From assembly GCA_035344155.1 (NCBI GenBank), contig DAORAL010000005.1, positions 1 to 64,000 of the forward strand: 64,000 nt of DNA. The letters are read 5' to 3'. The notes beneath the pieces are model-generated. The model had not been told where the DNA came from and did no database searches. It was given only the letters and a program-made list of their open reading frames with translations. The position numbers and the translations under genes are program-made. Shown here piece after piece: positions 9,101-18,717 of the stretch; positions within the stretch are counted from its first letter, which is position 1; every line of letters begins with the position of its first letter. The DNA comes from UBA1845 sp002338715. GTDB lineage: Bacteria; Planctomycetota; Phycisphaerae; UBA1845.

Positions 9101-10427
9101 CAAACGCGATGCGATTGCCATCCTCAACGAACTCGGGTTCGTATTCCAGCAGACCCTCATAGACTGAACCGAACTCCTCAACGTTTAGGGCGCCATAATT
9201 CACGCGGATGGACTGATGGGTATCGGGGTGCTCGTAGACGCTGAGCGCGCGAAGACAACCAAGCAGTACGTCATTGCCCAAATGGCAGGTGCTAAGCGGA
9301 CCAATGCCGTCGCAATCAAAGAGATCACCGGCGAGTGGCGAAATACCGAGTTTCTCGCCGGGCCCGTCAGCTTCGAAGAGTCGAAAGTTGGCGACGAGGG
9401 CAAGCCAAAGATCGTGGCACCGCGCATCGGCCAAGTAGCGTTTCTCCGAGAGCAGCCTCAGCCGCTGTACGCTATAATAATTGGTGTAAATGTCCCGTTT
9501 GGATCTCGGGGTCTCAGGGGGAAAGATCAAGTCGCGTTCCTCGATCACCATCAAGAAGAGCAAACGATAGATCAAACGAAGCAGATGTTTGTAGTAATCC
9601 TCCGGAGTGAGATCGCCATCGGCCACTGCCCTGCGGAGCGCGCCGTTTTCTGGGTGGGCGAGAAAGCCGCTGCCTAAGTCTCGGATTGCGTCTTCGACGG
9701 CATTGCTAAGCCCATTGCGTATGCGAGCCCCTGAATCAAGTGAATCTTGGTGGTATCGTTCGATCAGGCTCTCGGCTGCGCCCTCGTTGGTCAACGGCAA
9801 ACGTGTTGCGTGCAGCAGTCGGAAAAGAACGGCGAAGTCGGCGAAAAGCCCGTCGGTGAATATTCGGTCAAGGTCGAATTCGAGATAGCTCAACTTGATT
9901 AGACGCGAGCTGTCACGCAAGAGGCGAAGCACGCGACCGTCTGTGACCAGACCGTAGAGTTTTTTGTGGAGATTCAGAAATTCTTGCACCAGCGCGTGAG
10001 CTGACATGCGACGTGTGGCGTTGGTGGGTTTCTTGTCCAACCCTGCGGGGTCGCGATAGCCAATGATATTGAGCGATGCATTTGCGCGGTTGGTGATGCG
10101 ATGCGAAATCGCGTAGATCTGACCGTTGTGCTTGGTGCCACGCGGTTGGTATTCAATGTCGTAGCGCAACAATCCAAGTAACGGCACCATCCAGAAATTG
10201 CGCGTCTCTGTGGTGGCATTGCTATCGGACTTCAGGCTTCCGAGTTTGCGCTGAAAAATCCGCCAGTAGTCTTGGGCATCTGCCCATGCACGGGCGATTT
10301 CATCTTTGACTTGGGTTCCGGCGTCAAGACCAAAGTCGGAGGGGCGTTGTCCGGGCAATTCCTCGATACGCCCAAGGATGTCTGGGGATAGGATGGCGCC
10401 CTCGATACGGATGCTTGGATAATTCAT
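6168..10427 (-). CDS. Eco57I/DrmMI-like N6-adenine DNA methyltransferase
   Basis: Predicted 1419-residue enzyme that would methylate adenine N6 using S-adenosylmethionine. A conserved GSHYTP segment (residues 454-459) precedes the SAM-binding motif I (ADIACGSGH, 494-502), and catalytic motif IV NPPY is at 759-762. This is the order expected for gamma-class Eco57I/YeeA-type methylases. The roughly 450-residue N-terminal part and the region beyond 1000 probably serve in target recognition and complex assembly. The gene overlaps the SNF2 helicase gene by four bases, matching the drmMI/drmD pairing of class 1 DISARM. No PD-(D/E)XK nuclease is evident in this polypeptide. The methylase activity is well supported; the DISARM assignment is moderate. 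Confidence 0.85.
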   Translation of the reverse strand: MNYPSIRIEGAILSPDILGRIEELPGQRPSDFGLDAGTQVKDEIARAWADAQDYWRIFQRKLGSLKSDSNATTETRNFWMVPLLGLLRYDIEYQPRGTKHNGQIYAISHRITNRANASLNIIGYRDPAGLDKKPTNATRRMSAHALVQEFLNLHKKLYGLVTDGRVLRLLRDSSRLIKLSYLEFDLDRIFTDGLFADFAVLFRLLHATRLPLTNEGAAESLIERYHQDSLDSGARIRNGLSNAVEDAIRDLGSGFLAHPENGALRRAVADGDLTPEDYYKHLLRLIYRLLFLMVIEERDLIFPPETPRSKRDIYTNYYSVQRLRLLSEKRYLADARCHDLWLALVANFRLFEADGPGEKLGISPLAGDLFDCDGIGPLSTCHLGNDVLLGCLRALSVYEHPDTHQSIRVNYGALNVEEFGSVYEGLLEYEPEFVEDGNRIAFGFRKGDERAATGSHYTPDDLVQPLVKHSLDYLIEERLKEDDPEAALLDLRVADIACGSGHILLAAARRIATELAIVRTGEEQPSPTAYRAALRDVIRTCIYGVDLNELAVELCKVALWLEAHNPGQPLNFLDHHIKWGNSIVGYVHREDVDKGVPNEAFKTLSGDDKEVAAELRKQNKRERKERLQFMMELSSETRQRLDGILAKWNSLSALPEKTPAEIVEKKKQFNNFVAGQDAWLLNQIAAIPIAQFYVPKTQDNKAKLITDEEFRLYWRGEQTPQGQAIAAAAVVASRKRFFHWFLEFPDIMERGGFDCILGNPPYLGGQALSGTYGFSFCEYVKWKYAPTGLSDLVVFFLRRIHTLLKPGGSSAIITTNSITDGDIRRDGLMQVVAKGGQIIMAIRGTKWPGQANLVVSLLATHKGDWEGQRILDGKSEDYINTFFESGEELAEPKSLLENRDQVFQGSIILGDGFLLTNEQALQLITTDSRNREVVFPAPRGKQDINEDPGQSPGRSIINFHDWSLEKAQLYPEPFVIVETKVKPFRATQNRKRNREVWWIYAEHRPGLNRNLRTLSSCFASVRTTKFLSFVAVPTNYVFTDSLNVFTTDRWDLFAVSQSTLHEVWARKCSGKLETRLRYSPSDCFETFAFPDGLWQTPAAYLARVGERYHEHRKALMLSLWLGLTKIYNLFHARDLSPEMVAKVSKMDTDTVTTGHEGLLELRRLHVELDTIVRDTYGWQDLDLGHDFHEVETLPENDRVRYTISPAARREVLKRLLAENLKRAAAEASAVTTVAKPKRSRKKVAATADIDLFTALSYPATDRDKLICSAALSAVEQTGVLSSMDHLDALLMATHPTWCEVFLSATDKRTLEAAIAKAPAAMFVEDNDSIRWKNSRDYLEQRKALAVDHSGIGQPIAVGTDIAAVKASLSGGVDDVVALALKALERVREFREDVDVASQEQQRILGIFMREAASSGLAVA

Positions 10428-13294
10428 GCGGCCACCTCCGGCTGGAGGATGTAGATACCCATGAGGTCCATGGGCAGCACGGGGTAGACGACCTGGAATT
10501 TTTGCTTCTCCATTAATGCGCTGAACCGCTCGTGGGCGGCGACAAGTCGTTTGGATTGCTCCTCGGCGAGGACAGCAAACTCCGTCTCAAGGCCACTCAA
10601 CAAACCAATCTCGTTTTCAAGGAAACTTGCTCGGGCCTCGGGGCTGAGTTTGGAGCTGGCCCGTGCCTCGCTGAGCAGTTTTCGGGATTGTTCGTGATCG
10701 AGGAATTCGCGCTCGGTCGGTGCGCCGCGCCAACCCCAAAGCAGCATCTCCTCCGCAACGATCTGACGGCCACCCTTACCCTGTTCGATGACATTGCGGC
10801 AGCGAAAGAGAAGCAAAGTAGTTTTGGTGCTTACTTGGGTGGTGCGAATGACAGCGGCGCGGGCTGCCCGCTTACCTTGTCGGGCAAGGGTGTTGGCCAT
10901 GACCAGCTGGCAGAGTTGTTCGACGAAGCAGTGATTTCGCCCTAGATAGACGTAGCCTTCTGGCGTTGGTGATTCGAAACTGATCTTGACGAGATTGCCC
11001 GTTGGCAGAAGCTCGGAAATCTGCGGGGGCAGATTGCCCTTGACGATGCCGAAGCCTTCTTTCTCTTTGGTGACCTGCACTCCCAATAAATTTTCGAGGG
11101 TGCCAGTGACAAACTCTTCGACCGCCTGTGGATCACCGATGGCTTCGTCGACAATTCGCAAATCCTGCTCGATGTCCTGGGCTTTAATCGCATTTTGCGC
11201 AAAAATACTACGGGAAACCTTCTCTCGTTCGGCAGCTTCATCGATCTGGCGGGTAATGTTCTCCTTCGCCTCCGCAGCTTCACGAAAGTCAGCATAATCG
11301 AAGAGCATACCTTGGCTTTTATCGCGGCGAGTCTCGATTCGGCGGTCTGGATTCAAAAGAAGGGCTTGGGTAATCGTATCGATGATGCTCTGCGAATCTT
11401 CTGGGAAGGGAACGTTGATACCGGTTGCCCGTTTGATTTCGCGCACCTTTCGCAACAAGACATCGAGTACAATTCCATCAATAGGATTGTTCGAGCCGTA
11501 GAGCAAACATGCCTTGACCTCGGGAGCCTTTTGCCCGAAGCGGTCAACGCGGCCCTCTCGCTGCTCTAGACGGTTCGGGTTCCAGGGCAGATCATAGTGC
11601 AAAACGGCGGTGAATTGGTCCTGCAAGTTGATGCCTTCGCTCAGACAGTCGGTGGCGATCAATACGCGTGGGTGATCGCCGGCCATTTCAGCGATTATTT
11701 GCTTGCGGAGGTCATCGGGCTGCTCACTGGTCACGACGCGCAAGTCAAGATTCGAGATTTTGCTGGAGAGCGCCGAGGCGAGATGCTCACCGACGTAATT
11801 CGCGGTCGGTATATACTTGCAGAATACAACTGGTCTAAATCCTTTGGAAATCCATTCTTCAAGTACGACAGAGGCTGCATACAGCTTCTGATCATCCTCG
11901 ATGCCGGCAAGTTCCTGAAGGCGTTCCCCGAATTGACGGAGTTGCCGGCACTGGTGCTCGGACCAGTCGCCCTGCTCCATGACGTGGGTCGGGGCGTTGT
12001 CGGTCCCGAAACCGAATTGCGTGTCGCCAATCGGATTCTCTGCTTCGGACTCGGCTACTTCCTCGAAAGCCGAGTCATCGTCTACCGCATTGGCGAGTTT
12101 ATCGAGTCGGGTTGCAAGCATTTTAGCACCTGCTCTGGGGCTTGACATGACACCACGCAAAAGTCCAAGCGCCGTCCAGTATTGGACACGTTTCTTTTTC
12201 TTACCCAAGCCGTCGGGGACGACGAGCTTGCGGGCGAACTCAACGATGTCGTTGAAGAATTCTGCGTACTTCGTTGATAGATCGTACGGCCATTCAATCG
12301 TTTCGCGTTGGGGAAACGGAGTATCCTCACCCATCCATTTTTCGACGTCAGCGCGCTTACGCTGCACAAAGTGCCTGGCCAACTTTCGCCGCTGGGCCTG
12401 AGTGGAACAGGGAATATCGAGACTCTCGAACTCGGGATTCAGTAAACCCAAGAGCGAATGGAATTCGCCGGGCTTACCGCTGTGGGGCGTGGCGGTGAGA
12501 AGAGTCAAATGTTGCCCCTTCTTGGCGGCGAGCTTGCTCATGAGGTGGTATCGTTGCTGCTGGCTCGCCGAGGCGCCAGTAGGCCGTGTACATGTGTGCG
12601 CTTCATCGACGATAACCATCTCAGGACATTGTTCTATAAACACATCGCGGCGCACATCCGATTTGATGTAGTCGACGCTGATGATCTGATGCGGATAGTA
12701 ATCGTATACGCTGGCATCCCCTTGGATTTGGCGGTCGAGCCGCGCCTGCGTGTTTGAGCGAATGATCACGGCTTCGATTCCAAGTTTTGCACGTAACTCC
12801 TCATACCACTGATCACATAGATGGGGCAGGCAAATGACGGCGAAGCGCTTGAACTTCCGACGTTCCATCAATTCACGAATGATAAGCAGAGCTTCAACGG
12901 TCTTTCCAACGCCTACGTCATCAGCAATGAGGAGGCGCACCACGTCCTGGCGTAGCGCCATGACGAGTGGGACGATTTGGTATGCGCGGGGGCGAAAAGA
13001 AAGCTTAGCCAGTGCACGAAATGGACCAGCACCGTTGCGGAAGGCGAGACGGGCTGCATCATAGATGATGCGTGCTGTACTGATGTCGCCGAGATCGGCG
13101 GCAGATGGCGGATCAAAGTGGGCGTCCACGGGCTTGTCATATGGAATTCCCAACGGCAGATAAATACCGACGGTCTCGTCGCCGGATCCTCCGAGCGGTT
13201 TAACGACCAGAAGCTCCGCGCTGTCAGAGGGCAAGACAACCCAGTCGCGACCGCGAAGCGACACCAGCTTTCCCGGTTGTAATAGTTTGCTCAT
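10424..13294 (-). CDS. SNF2/HepA-type helicase, DrmD-like
   Basis: Predicted 956-residue superfamily 2 translocase. The N-terminus (LVSLRGRDWVVLPSD) is the small domain I associate with DISARM DrmD. Walker A is at 124-132 (ADDVGVGKT), the DEAH box at 230-233, motif III is LLTATPHSGK, and the C-terminal helicase lobe shows CLSEGINLQ and the arginine-finger motif QREGRVDRFGQ. This is the full RapA/SNF2 set, so ATP-driven movement on DNA is expected. The C-terminal third is helical. The gene overlaps both neighbours by four bases, between the large SF2 helicase gene upstream and the methylase gene downstream, and should act with them in one restriction-type complex. Confidence 0.85.
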   Translation of the reverse strand: MSKLLQPGKLVSLRGRDWVVLPSDSAELLVVKPLGGSGDETVGIYLPLGIPYDKPVDAHFDPPSAADLGDISTARIIYDAARLAFRNGAGPFRALAKLSFRPRAYQIVPLVMALRQDVVRLLIADDVGVGKTVEALLIIRELMERRKFKRFAVICLPHLCDQWYEELRAKLGIEAVIIRSNTQARLDRQIQGDASVYDYYPHQIISVDYIKSDVRRDVFIEQCPEMVIVDEAHTCTRPTGASASQQQRYHLMSKLAAKKGQHLTLLTATPHSGKPGEFHSLLGLLNPEFESLDIPCSTQAQRRKLARHFVQRKRADVEKWMGEDTPFPQRETIEWPYDLSTKYAEFFNDIVEFARKLVVPDGLGKKKKRVQYWTALGLLRGVMSSPRAGAKMLATRLDKLANAVDDDSAFEEVAESEAENPIGDTQFGFGTDNAPTHVMEQGDWSEHQCRQLRQFGERLQELAGIEDDQKLYAASVVLEEWISKGFRPVVFCKYIPTANYVGEHLASALSSKISNLDLRVVTSEQPDDLRKQIIAEMAGDHPRVLIATDCLSEGINLQDQFTAVLHYDLPWNPNRLEQREGRVDRFGQKAPEVKACLLYGSNNPIDGIVLDVLLRKVREIKRATGINVPFPEDSQSIIDTITQALLLNPDRRIETRRDKSQGMLFDYADFREAAEAKENITRQIDEAAEREKVSRSIFAQNAIKAQDIEQDLRIVDEAIGDPQAVEEFVTGTLENLLGVQVTKEKEGFGIVKGNLPPQISELLPTGNLVKISFESPTPEGYVYLGRNHCFVEQLCQLVMANTLARQGKRAARAAVIRTTQVSTKTTLLLFRCRNVIEQGKGGRQIVAEEMLLWGWRGAPTEREFLDHEQSRKLLSEARASSKLSPEARASFLENEIGLLSGLETEFAVLAEEQSKRLVAAHERFSALMEKQKFQVVYPVLPMDLMGIYILQPEVAA

Positions 13295-16200
13295 CGAACC
13301 TTCCTGAAGATGTCGGGACGCCTAGCGACCTTGGCCGCTAGGTCTTCGCGATAGTGCCATGACCAGACTTCGTCGCCCTTACTGATGATAAGTTGGCGTT
13401 GCTGCTCGTCCTTCTCTTTGACGGCTGCTTCATCGTGTGGCGAACCATCGCAGAAGATCCAGATGCGTGGTTCATAATAAAAATCAGGCTGGCAATATAC
13501 TCCGGGCACTCTTTTTTGCGCCGCATCCGGCAGGCGGAGTCCGTTTTCGTATAGGTAATTGATAAACGTCCGCTCCGTAGATGAGTTGGGGTCAAGGTGA
13601 CTCAGCATGTGCTGGAACTGCGATTCATAATCCTGAAAGTTTGAGCTGGCCTGAATCTCGATCTCGGCGAGCATCAGTTTATTGAGAGCATCTCGAATCA
13701 AGAACCGATCGATTCGCAAATGATCACGCTGATTGTAGTAACTCAACAGATCATCGTAAGAAGCCGGTGCAAGATACTCCTCGTTTTCGAAGCGGCAAAT
13801 CTCTTCTGCACGCTCCACGACTTTGCGGAATGCGGCAACGTCATCGACGAACTGAGAGAGTATGCCCAAGCTGCCCTCGGCGGCCTCATAGAGGAGAATG
13901 TTGGGGCTATCGGGATCGCCCATCGCATCCACACCTATTTCGTTGGGCTCGACTTGAAAAACCGATTCGATTGCGCGTTTGATGGCATGCTGCAAAGTAA
14001 TGACCCCCTTGGCGTCGAGACCAAGGGCTTGAATGGGCTCGATGTAAAGGGCATCGGCTACGTTCGACGTCCAGAGCTTTACGAGCCTGTATTCCTCACG
14101 AAGTTTGGGATCCGGTTCGGGAAGGGAACTGCTCCAATTGCCCGATGTCATCCCCATGGGGAATCCTTCGGTCTGCTGAGAACGCCACTGCGTGTTTACG
14201 TGGACAAGCCTGGCGGCAGGCATGAAACGCAGGTTCAATAGATGCGTGTCGCCCGTTCGCGCGACGGCGCGTCGAACTCGCTCGAAATGCCCTCCGTCAA
14301 TCGAGAAATAGGATTTCACCTCGAATCCGCGTGAGATTCGCTCTTCTTCTTCGCAGGTGATGCGCTCGATTTCTTCTCCCCGTGATTCCGCCATTTCGAG
14401 AAGATCGTGGATGTGTTCCTTGTTGGCGTTGTCAGACAAGTCGACACTCGAAAACGGACAGATCTCCGCGTCGCTCTGATCTCCCGTAAGTAAGTACCCC
14501 GCGCGGGTGCTGACCTTGGCTTTCGTCAACGACGAATCTGCATCCTGGACCACTATTTGTGAGACCCTGTACTTGCGTCCATTGTGGTAGAGCAAATTCA
14601 GCGGACCAAATTCGCGAAGCGCGACCGACCGCGGCCGAGAGATGAAATCACCGGTGGTGTCACCAGACGGCACGAATATGCGCAACGGAAGGCGGGTGAA
14701 ATTGTAGCCTGGAAGAAACCCCTCTGATGCCAGATAACGGTAGGGGTAGAATTCCGATAGTTCGCTGAAACCTCCTTGGTCGTTCCGTAGCAAGTTGAGT
14801 TGGCGGTTGGCTTGATCCTGAAGCCTCTTCCACTTGCGATACTCTTCGCTTCCAACCTTCAAGCGGCCGCTTTCGATGGGCTGAGTTGCTCGCGTCAGTA
14901 GTGTACGGGCCGAGCGGAAGATCTTGCGCCATCGGTGCATGGCTTCGTCGAGATGATCCACGAGTCGGCCAAGATTCTGGTCTATCCAATCGTCAGTGTA
15001 CCATGCATTCGTACTGTCTCTGAGATTGCTGGCAAAATCGGCTATTGCGCGTCGGAAGGTGGCCTTCAGAGACTCGAAAGTAGCGGGGCCGATTTTCAGG
15101 CCATCCACAACAGATGGGCATAGCGGCATTTCCGGATCGCCCTCAGTAATCAAGCGCATAAGGGAAGGGTGCTCGCCGCTCTTAGCCTCAAGACCGGGCA
15201 ATCCGATCTCGCTGATCGCGAGCGCATTGATGTGCGTAAGGAGCAGTTCTCGGTTGCACAGATCGATACGTGGCGCCTGTACGGCGCCCGCCACCAGCTC
15301 TGCTTGGTTCTGAAAATAGTGGCGGTCGTGGGGTGAGAAGCCGGAGCAATAGGTGAAGACGAGTGCGCCTTGGCCGCTTCGTCCCGCTCGGCCGGAGCGT
15401 TGCACGTAGTTGGCCGCATTCGGTGGCGCATTGCGAAGGTGGACCACACTCAAACCGCCGATATCGACTCCAAGTTCCATGGTTGGTGAACAGAAGAGTG
15501 CGCTGATGGACTGACTGCTGATCCGGATTTCATCTATCTGTTTTTTCGCTTCATCGCGATACCAGTCCGCGCGAAAGCGGTCTTCGCGTTCCCGGCGCGC
15601 ATCCACGTTGAGCTGTCCCGTATGGTCTGCGGCAATCAATCGCTTTCGTTTCGTAAAATCTCGCCGGTAGAGGTCTCGAAAGAACAAGTTCGGTTCGTGA
15701 TTCTGATCCTTGTAGGAACGCCGTTTGATGAAATCCGGCTTGATGGTCTCGCCATCCCCGAGCTTCCACACGATCGATTCGATTCGAAGTCGAAAAACGG
15801 GTACTTCTTGGTTGCCTGTGCCACGGGCTGTTTCTTCAAAGAGATAGTCCGCGTCCTTCAGCTTGCGCATCAGACGCAGCATGAACTCGCGGTAATTGTC
15901 CCCCCTGAGAACATCCGGGGCGACTCCCGTCTGCTTAGCGACAAGTTTCACGTACTTGCCGAGAGAACTCGCCGATCCCATGCTCTTGGACACCATTTTT
16001 GCAGCCCGATGCAATGTGTCCAGCCGGATTACGCAAGGTTCCCGGAGTTTCTCATTGCTGTCGAGTGTCCAAGGAGGCTTGAGCAACTCGCGAAACTGCT
16101 TCTCTTGTTCCTTGAGCCGTGAGGGCGTGAGGTAATTCTCACTGTGGATGGCGAACTCAAGGCGGTAGAAATCGAGAATAGTCGCGATGAACTCTCGTCG

Positions 16201-18462
16201 GGCTTCCTGGGGAATCTCAGAGACTATGGGGATGTCCGCCCAGAAATCATCCTCGGCCACAGTCTCGTCGAGACCTTCGTAGTCCATGCATAGCAAGGCA
16301 CATTGCTCAAGGTTTGGGAGAATAATGCGCCAACTTCGACGGAGATCCGCGAGCGCTCTATAGAACAAGTAGTCTTGAAACGCCCCGTCGTATTTCTTCC
16401 TGACCCGGGCCAGCGGGGACTCTTCATCCCGATTCGCGTACTCGTGAAAGGGGAGTGCAAGGGCACTAAACACCGCTTCTCCGAGCCTCACATAGTCGAG
16501 TGTCCTGTCTGGCGCCTGAACCAAAGCTTTGTGGATTCCCGCCCGCAACTGCACGACTCGGACAAAGTCGTTGAAATGGCCCGACTGCAAGGCGGCGTCC
16601 TGGCGATTGTCAGTGAAGCTCAGGACCTTCTGATCTCGGATGCTGAACGCTGCGTCGTACAGCCGGTTGAGGATAGAAAAACATGTGATAGTCGTGGATG
16701 TGCTGCGCCCCTCGCTGCCGAGTTTGGTGAGCTTTGTCCCCTCGTTCGTTTTCGTATCAAAGAAAACTCCGCCAGTCGGATCGAAGAGCAATGGCGCCCG
16801 CATGAACCAGCCCCAGTATTTGAGTGGCTTCGTCTCAGAGCAATTGCCGCACTCATCGAAAAAGAGCTTAATGGGAAATCGTGCGACCTTTTTGGAGTCA
16901 GGTACTCGCATTCCACTTTTTCTGGTCCGAACCCATGCGTCCGGAAGGTACTCCATATCCTCCTCAGGATCCCACACATTGTCCCCAACGATCAGGTAGC
17001 CATCTGCTGCGTTGTCGTCGTCATCGCCAGCGGCCCTGAATTCCCTCGGTACCAATTGATCTCCGACACGCGACACGCAGATAAAAGCGTCCCCAGTCGC
17101 TCGGCTGAAAACATTCGGGAAGATTGGCTTCTTGCTGTCGTCCTGCTTGTAGATCCCGGGTTCAAGCGTGATAAAGCGATCGTCACCTCTATCCAGAGTC
17201 GTGTAGACCGAACCTGTCTGCGCGAAAAACTGATGGAGCTTGAAGGGAAGGATCGTATAGCGCGATCCTCGTTTCTGGATTCGCTCGTTGACTGCACTCA
17301 CCCACAGTAGCATGTCCTGAAGGCACGATGCACAGTCATCGACTGCAATGCCAGCGTCTTCAGCGAGAGCAAGTACAACATGGTCAATTCCCAGCGGAAT
17401 TCCGCGAACGAGCTGCCCCTCACGTTCCTCCAAGGCGATTTTGTTTTCGATCCATACTGCGACAGGATGAGATCGGAGTTGCTTTTCCTCGGCAGCGGTG
17501 TCGATTCCGGAAGAAATCGCTGCCGCGAGATCGCTACGGGATGGGAGACCATTGCGGTACTCCAAAGATCTTGCGAGGGTTTCCGTAATCACTTGGTCGC
17601 CAGTGAAGGGTCGGCCAAACATCGTACTCGCAACTTGGGCGACCTGTTCTCGTTGGGAGGCCAAACTACCGACCGACACCATGGTCGCCGAAGTCCCGAT
17701 ACAACAGACCCTCCGCTTGCTTTGCGCCTGAATGCGGCGAATAAGCATGGATACGTCCGCGCCCTGTCGTCCACGGTACGTGTGCAATTCGTCGAAAACG
17801 AGGAAGCTAAGCTTCTCGTAAATGGCGTCGCGGATTTGACGCTCTTGCGCGCGCGTAAGCAGGAGCTCGAGCATCATGTAATTGGTCAGCAGGATGTGGG
17901 GAGGATTTTCTCGCATCTCCACACGGCGTTCTTCCTTTTCCTGGCCAGTGTACTGGCCAAACGAAATCGGAAACGCCTTGTTAGTAGCGCGTTCGTAGTT
18001 GTCTTTGTATGTGTTGAATTCATTTGTCTGCGAGTTAATCAGAGCATTCATCGGGTAAACAATCACCGCAACCACACCATCGGACTGCGGGTGCGCTAGC
18101 AGGTGGTCAAAGATCGAACCAATATACGTCAGCGACTTTCCTGAACCAGTTCCCGATGTGACGACAAAATCGGATCCGGATGTTCCAAGCTTGATGGCTT
18201 CATACTGATGGCGGTAAAGAGAGTAGCCTTTGAAGATTTGGTTAGCATCCTTGTGCAAGATACCCGATGCGGTAACCTCGTCGATACTGCCTGCCATCTT
18301 GTAAGCCGGGTTGAATTGCAACAGAGGCTGCGGCCAAAGCTTACCCTGCTCCAGGGAATCTTTGACTTCTTCAGAAATCTCACTGTCGGAAATGTTAATG
18401 AAGCTCTTGATATAGCTTGCATAATCTTCAACAATACTGGCATGGACTTCAAAAATATTCAC
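13291..18462 (-). CDS. SF2 DEAD/DEAH helicase with DUF1998 and C-terminal nuclease-like domain
   Basis: Predicted 1723-residue protein, first gene of the defence operon. The N-terminal helicase lobe has RHQYEAI, Walker A GTGSGKS (104-110), a DELH box (about 217) and SATM. The second lobe (about 1030-1085) has TMELGVDIGG and YVQRSGRAGR. Downstream, PGYNFTRLPLRIF and the segment around ILLYEAAEGS resemble DUF1998/DrmB-type regions. The last 80 residues (CQPDFYY, IFCDGSPHDE, then KDEQQRQ) look like the Vsr/DUF559-type nuclease tail seen on some COG1205 helicases. It may combine functions that DISARM splits between DrmA and DrmB. The start at 18462 gives a plausible N-terminus; the next gene upstream ends 255 bases away. 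Confidence 0.8.
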   Translation of the reverse strand: MNIFEVHASIVEDYASYIKSFINISDSEISEEVKDSLEQGKLWPQPLLQFNPAYKMAGSIDEVTASGILHKDANQIFKGYSLYRHQYEAIKLGTSGSDFVVTSGTGSGKSLTYIGSIFDHLLAHPQSDGVVAVIVYPMNALINSQTNEFNTYKDNYERATNKAFPISFGQYTGQEKEERRVEMRENPPHILLTNYMMLELLLTRAQERQIRDAIYEKLSFLVFDELHTYRGRQGADVSMLIRRIQAQSKRRVCCIGTSATMVSVGSLASQREQVAQVASTMFGRPFTGDQVITETLARSLEYRNGLPSRSDLAAAISSGIDTAAEEKQLRSHPVAVWIENKIALEEREGQLVRGIPLGIDHVVLALAEDAGIAVDDCASCLQDMLLWVSAVNERIQKRGSRYTILPFKLHQFFAQTGSVYTTLDRGDDRFITLEPGIYKQDDSKKPIFPNVFSRATGDAFICVSRVGDQLVPREFRAAGDDDDNAADGYLIVGDNVWDPEEDMEYLPDAWVRTRKSGMRVPDSKKVARFPIKLFFDECGNCSETKPLKYWGWFMRAPLLFDPTGGVFFDTKTNEGTKLTKLGSEGRSTSTTITCFSILNRLYDAAFSIRDQKVLSFTDNRQDAALQSGHFNDFVRVVQLRAGIHKALVQAPDRTLDYVRLGEAVFSALALPFHEYANRDEESPLARVRKKYDGAFQDYLFYRALADLRRSWRIILPNLEQCALLCMDYEGLDETVAEDDFWADIPIVSEIPQEARREFIATILDFYRLEFAIHSENYLTPSRLKEQEKQFRELLKPPWTLDSNEKLREPCVIRLDTLHRAAKMVSKSMGSASSLGKYVKLVAKQTGVAPDVLRGDNYREFMLRLMRKLKDADYLFEETARGTGNQEVPVFRLRIESIVWKLGDGETIKPDFIKRRSYKDQNHEPNLFFRDLYRRDFTKRKRLIAADHTGQLNVDARREREDRFRADWYRDEAKKQIDEIRISSQSISALFCSPTMELGVDIGGLSVVHLRNAPPNAANYVQRSGRAGRSGQGALVFTYCSGFSPHDRHYFQNQAELVAGAVQAPRIDLCNRELLLTHINALAISEIGLPGLEAKSGEHPSLMRLITEGDPEMPLCPSVVDGLKIGPATFESLKATFRRAIADFASNLRDSTNAWYTDDWIDQNLGRLVDHLDEAMHRWRKIFRSARTLLTRATQPIESGRLKVGSEEYRKWKRLQDQANRQLNLLRNDQGGFSELSEFYPYRYLASEGFLPGYNFTRLPLRIFVPSGDTTGDFISRPRSVALREFGPLNLLYHNGRKYRVSQIVVQDADSSLTKAKVSTRAGYLLTGDQSDAEICPFSSVDLSDNANKEHIHDLLEMAESRGEEIERITCEEEERISRGFEVKSYFSIDGGHFERVRRAVARTGDTHLLNLRFMPAARLVHVNTQWRSQQTEGFPMGMTSGNWSSSLPEPDPKLREEYRLVKLWTSNVADALYIEPIQALGLDAKGVITLQHAIKRAIESVFQVEPNEIGVDAMGDPDSPNILLYEAAEGSLGILSQFVDDVAAFRKVVERAEEICRFENEEYLAPASYDDLLSYYNQRDHLRIDRFLIRDALNKLMLAEIEIQASSNFQDYESQFQHMLSHLDPNSSTERTFINYLYENGLRLPDAAQKRVPGVYCQPDFYYEPRIWIFCDGSPHDEAAVKEKDEQQRQLIISKGDEVWSWHYREDLAAKVARRPDIFRKVR

Positions 18463-18717
18463 CGGAGCACTCCAGGCATTTTTCTCTTAACATCTTACTG
18501 GCATACGTCCACGGCTGAAATGGAGAATTGGCCAGTTTCTCAGCCGCGTGTATTTTGTGCCTTGGTTGTCCCGACCAAGTTCAAGTCCATCAGCGATTAT
18601 GGGTGTACAGTCAGCGAGTGACGGAATCACGTAATTGCTGTCAGACTTGCTTGCTTGATGCCATTTTCAAGATCGAAAGTTCCAAAACAACGCGAACATG
18701 CTTGCGTTGCAATCCCG

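Noticed and set aside
16303..17310. Long plus-strand frame inside the SF2 helicase gene
   Set aside because: Antisense to a clear helicase gene; the translation has no domain.
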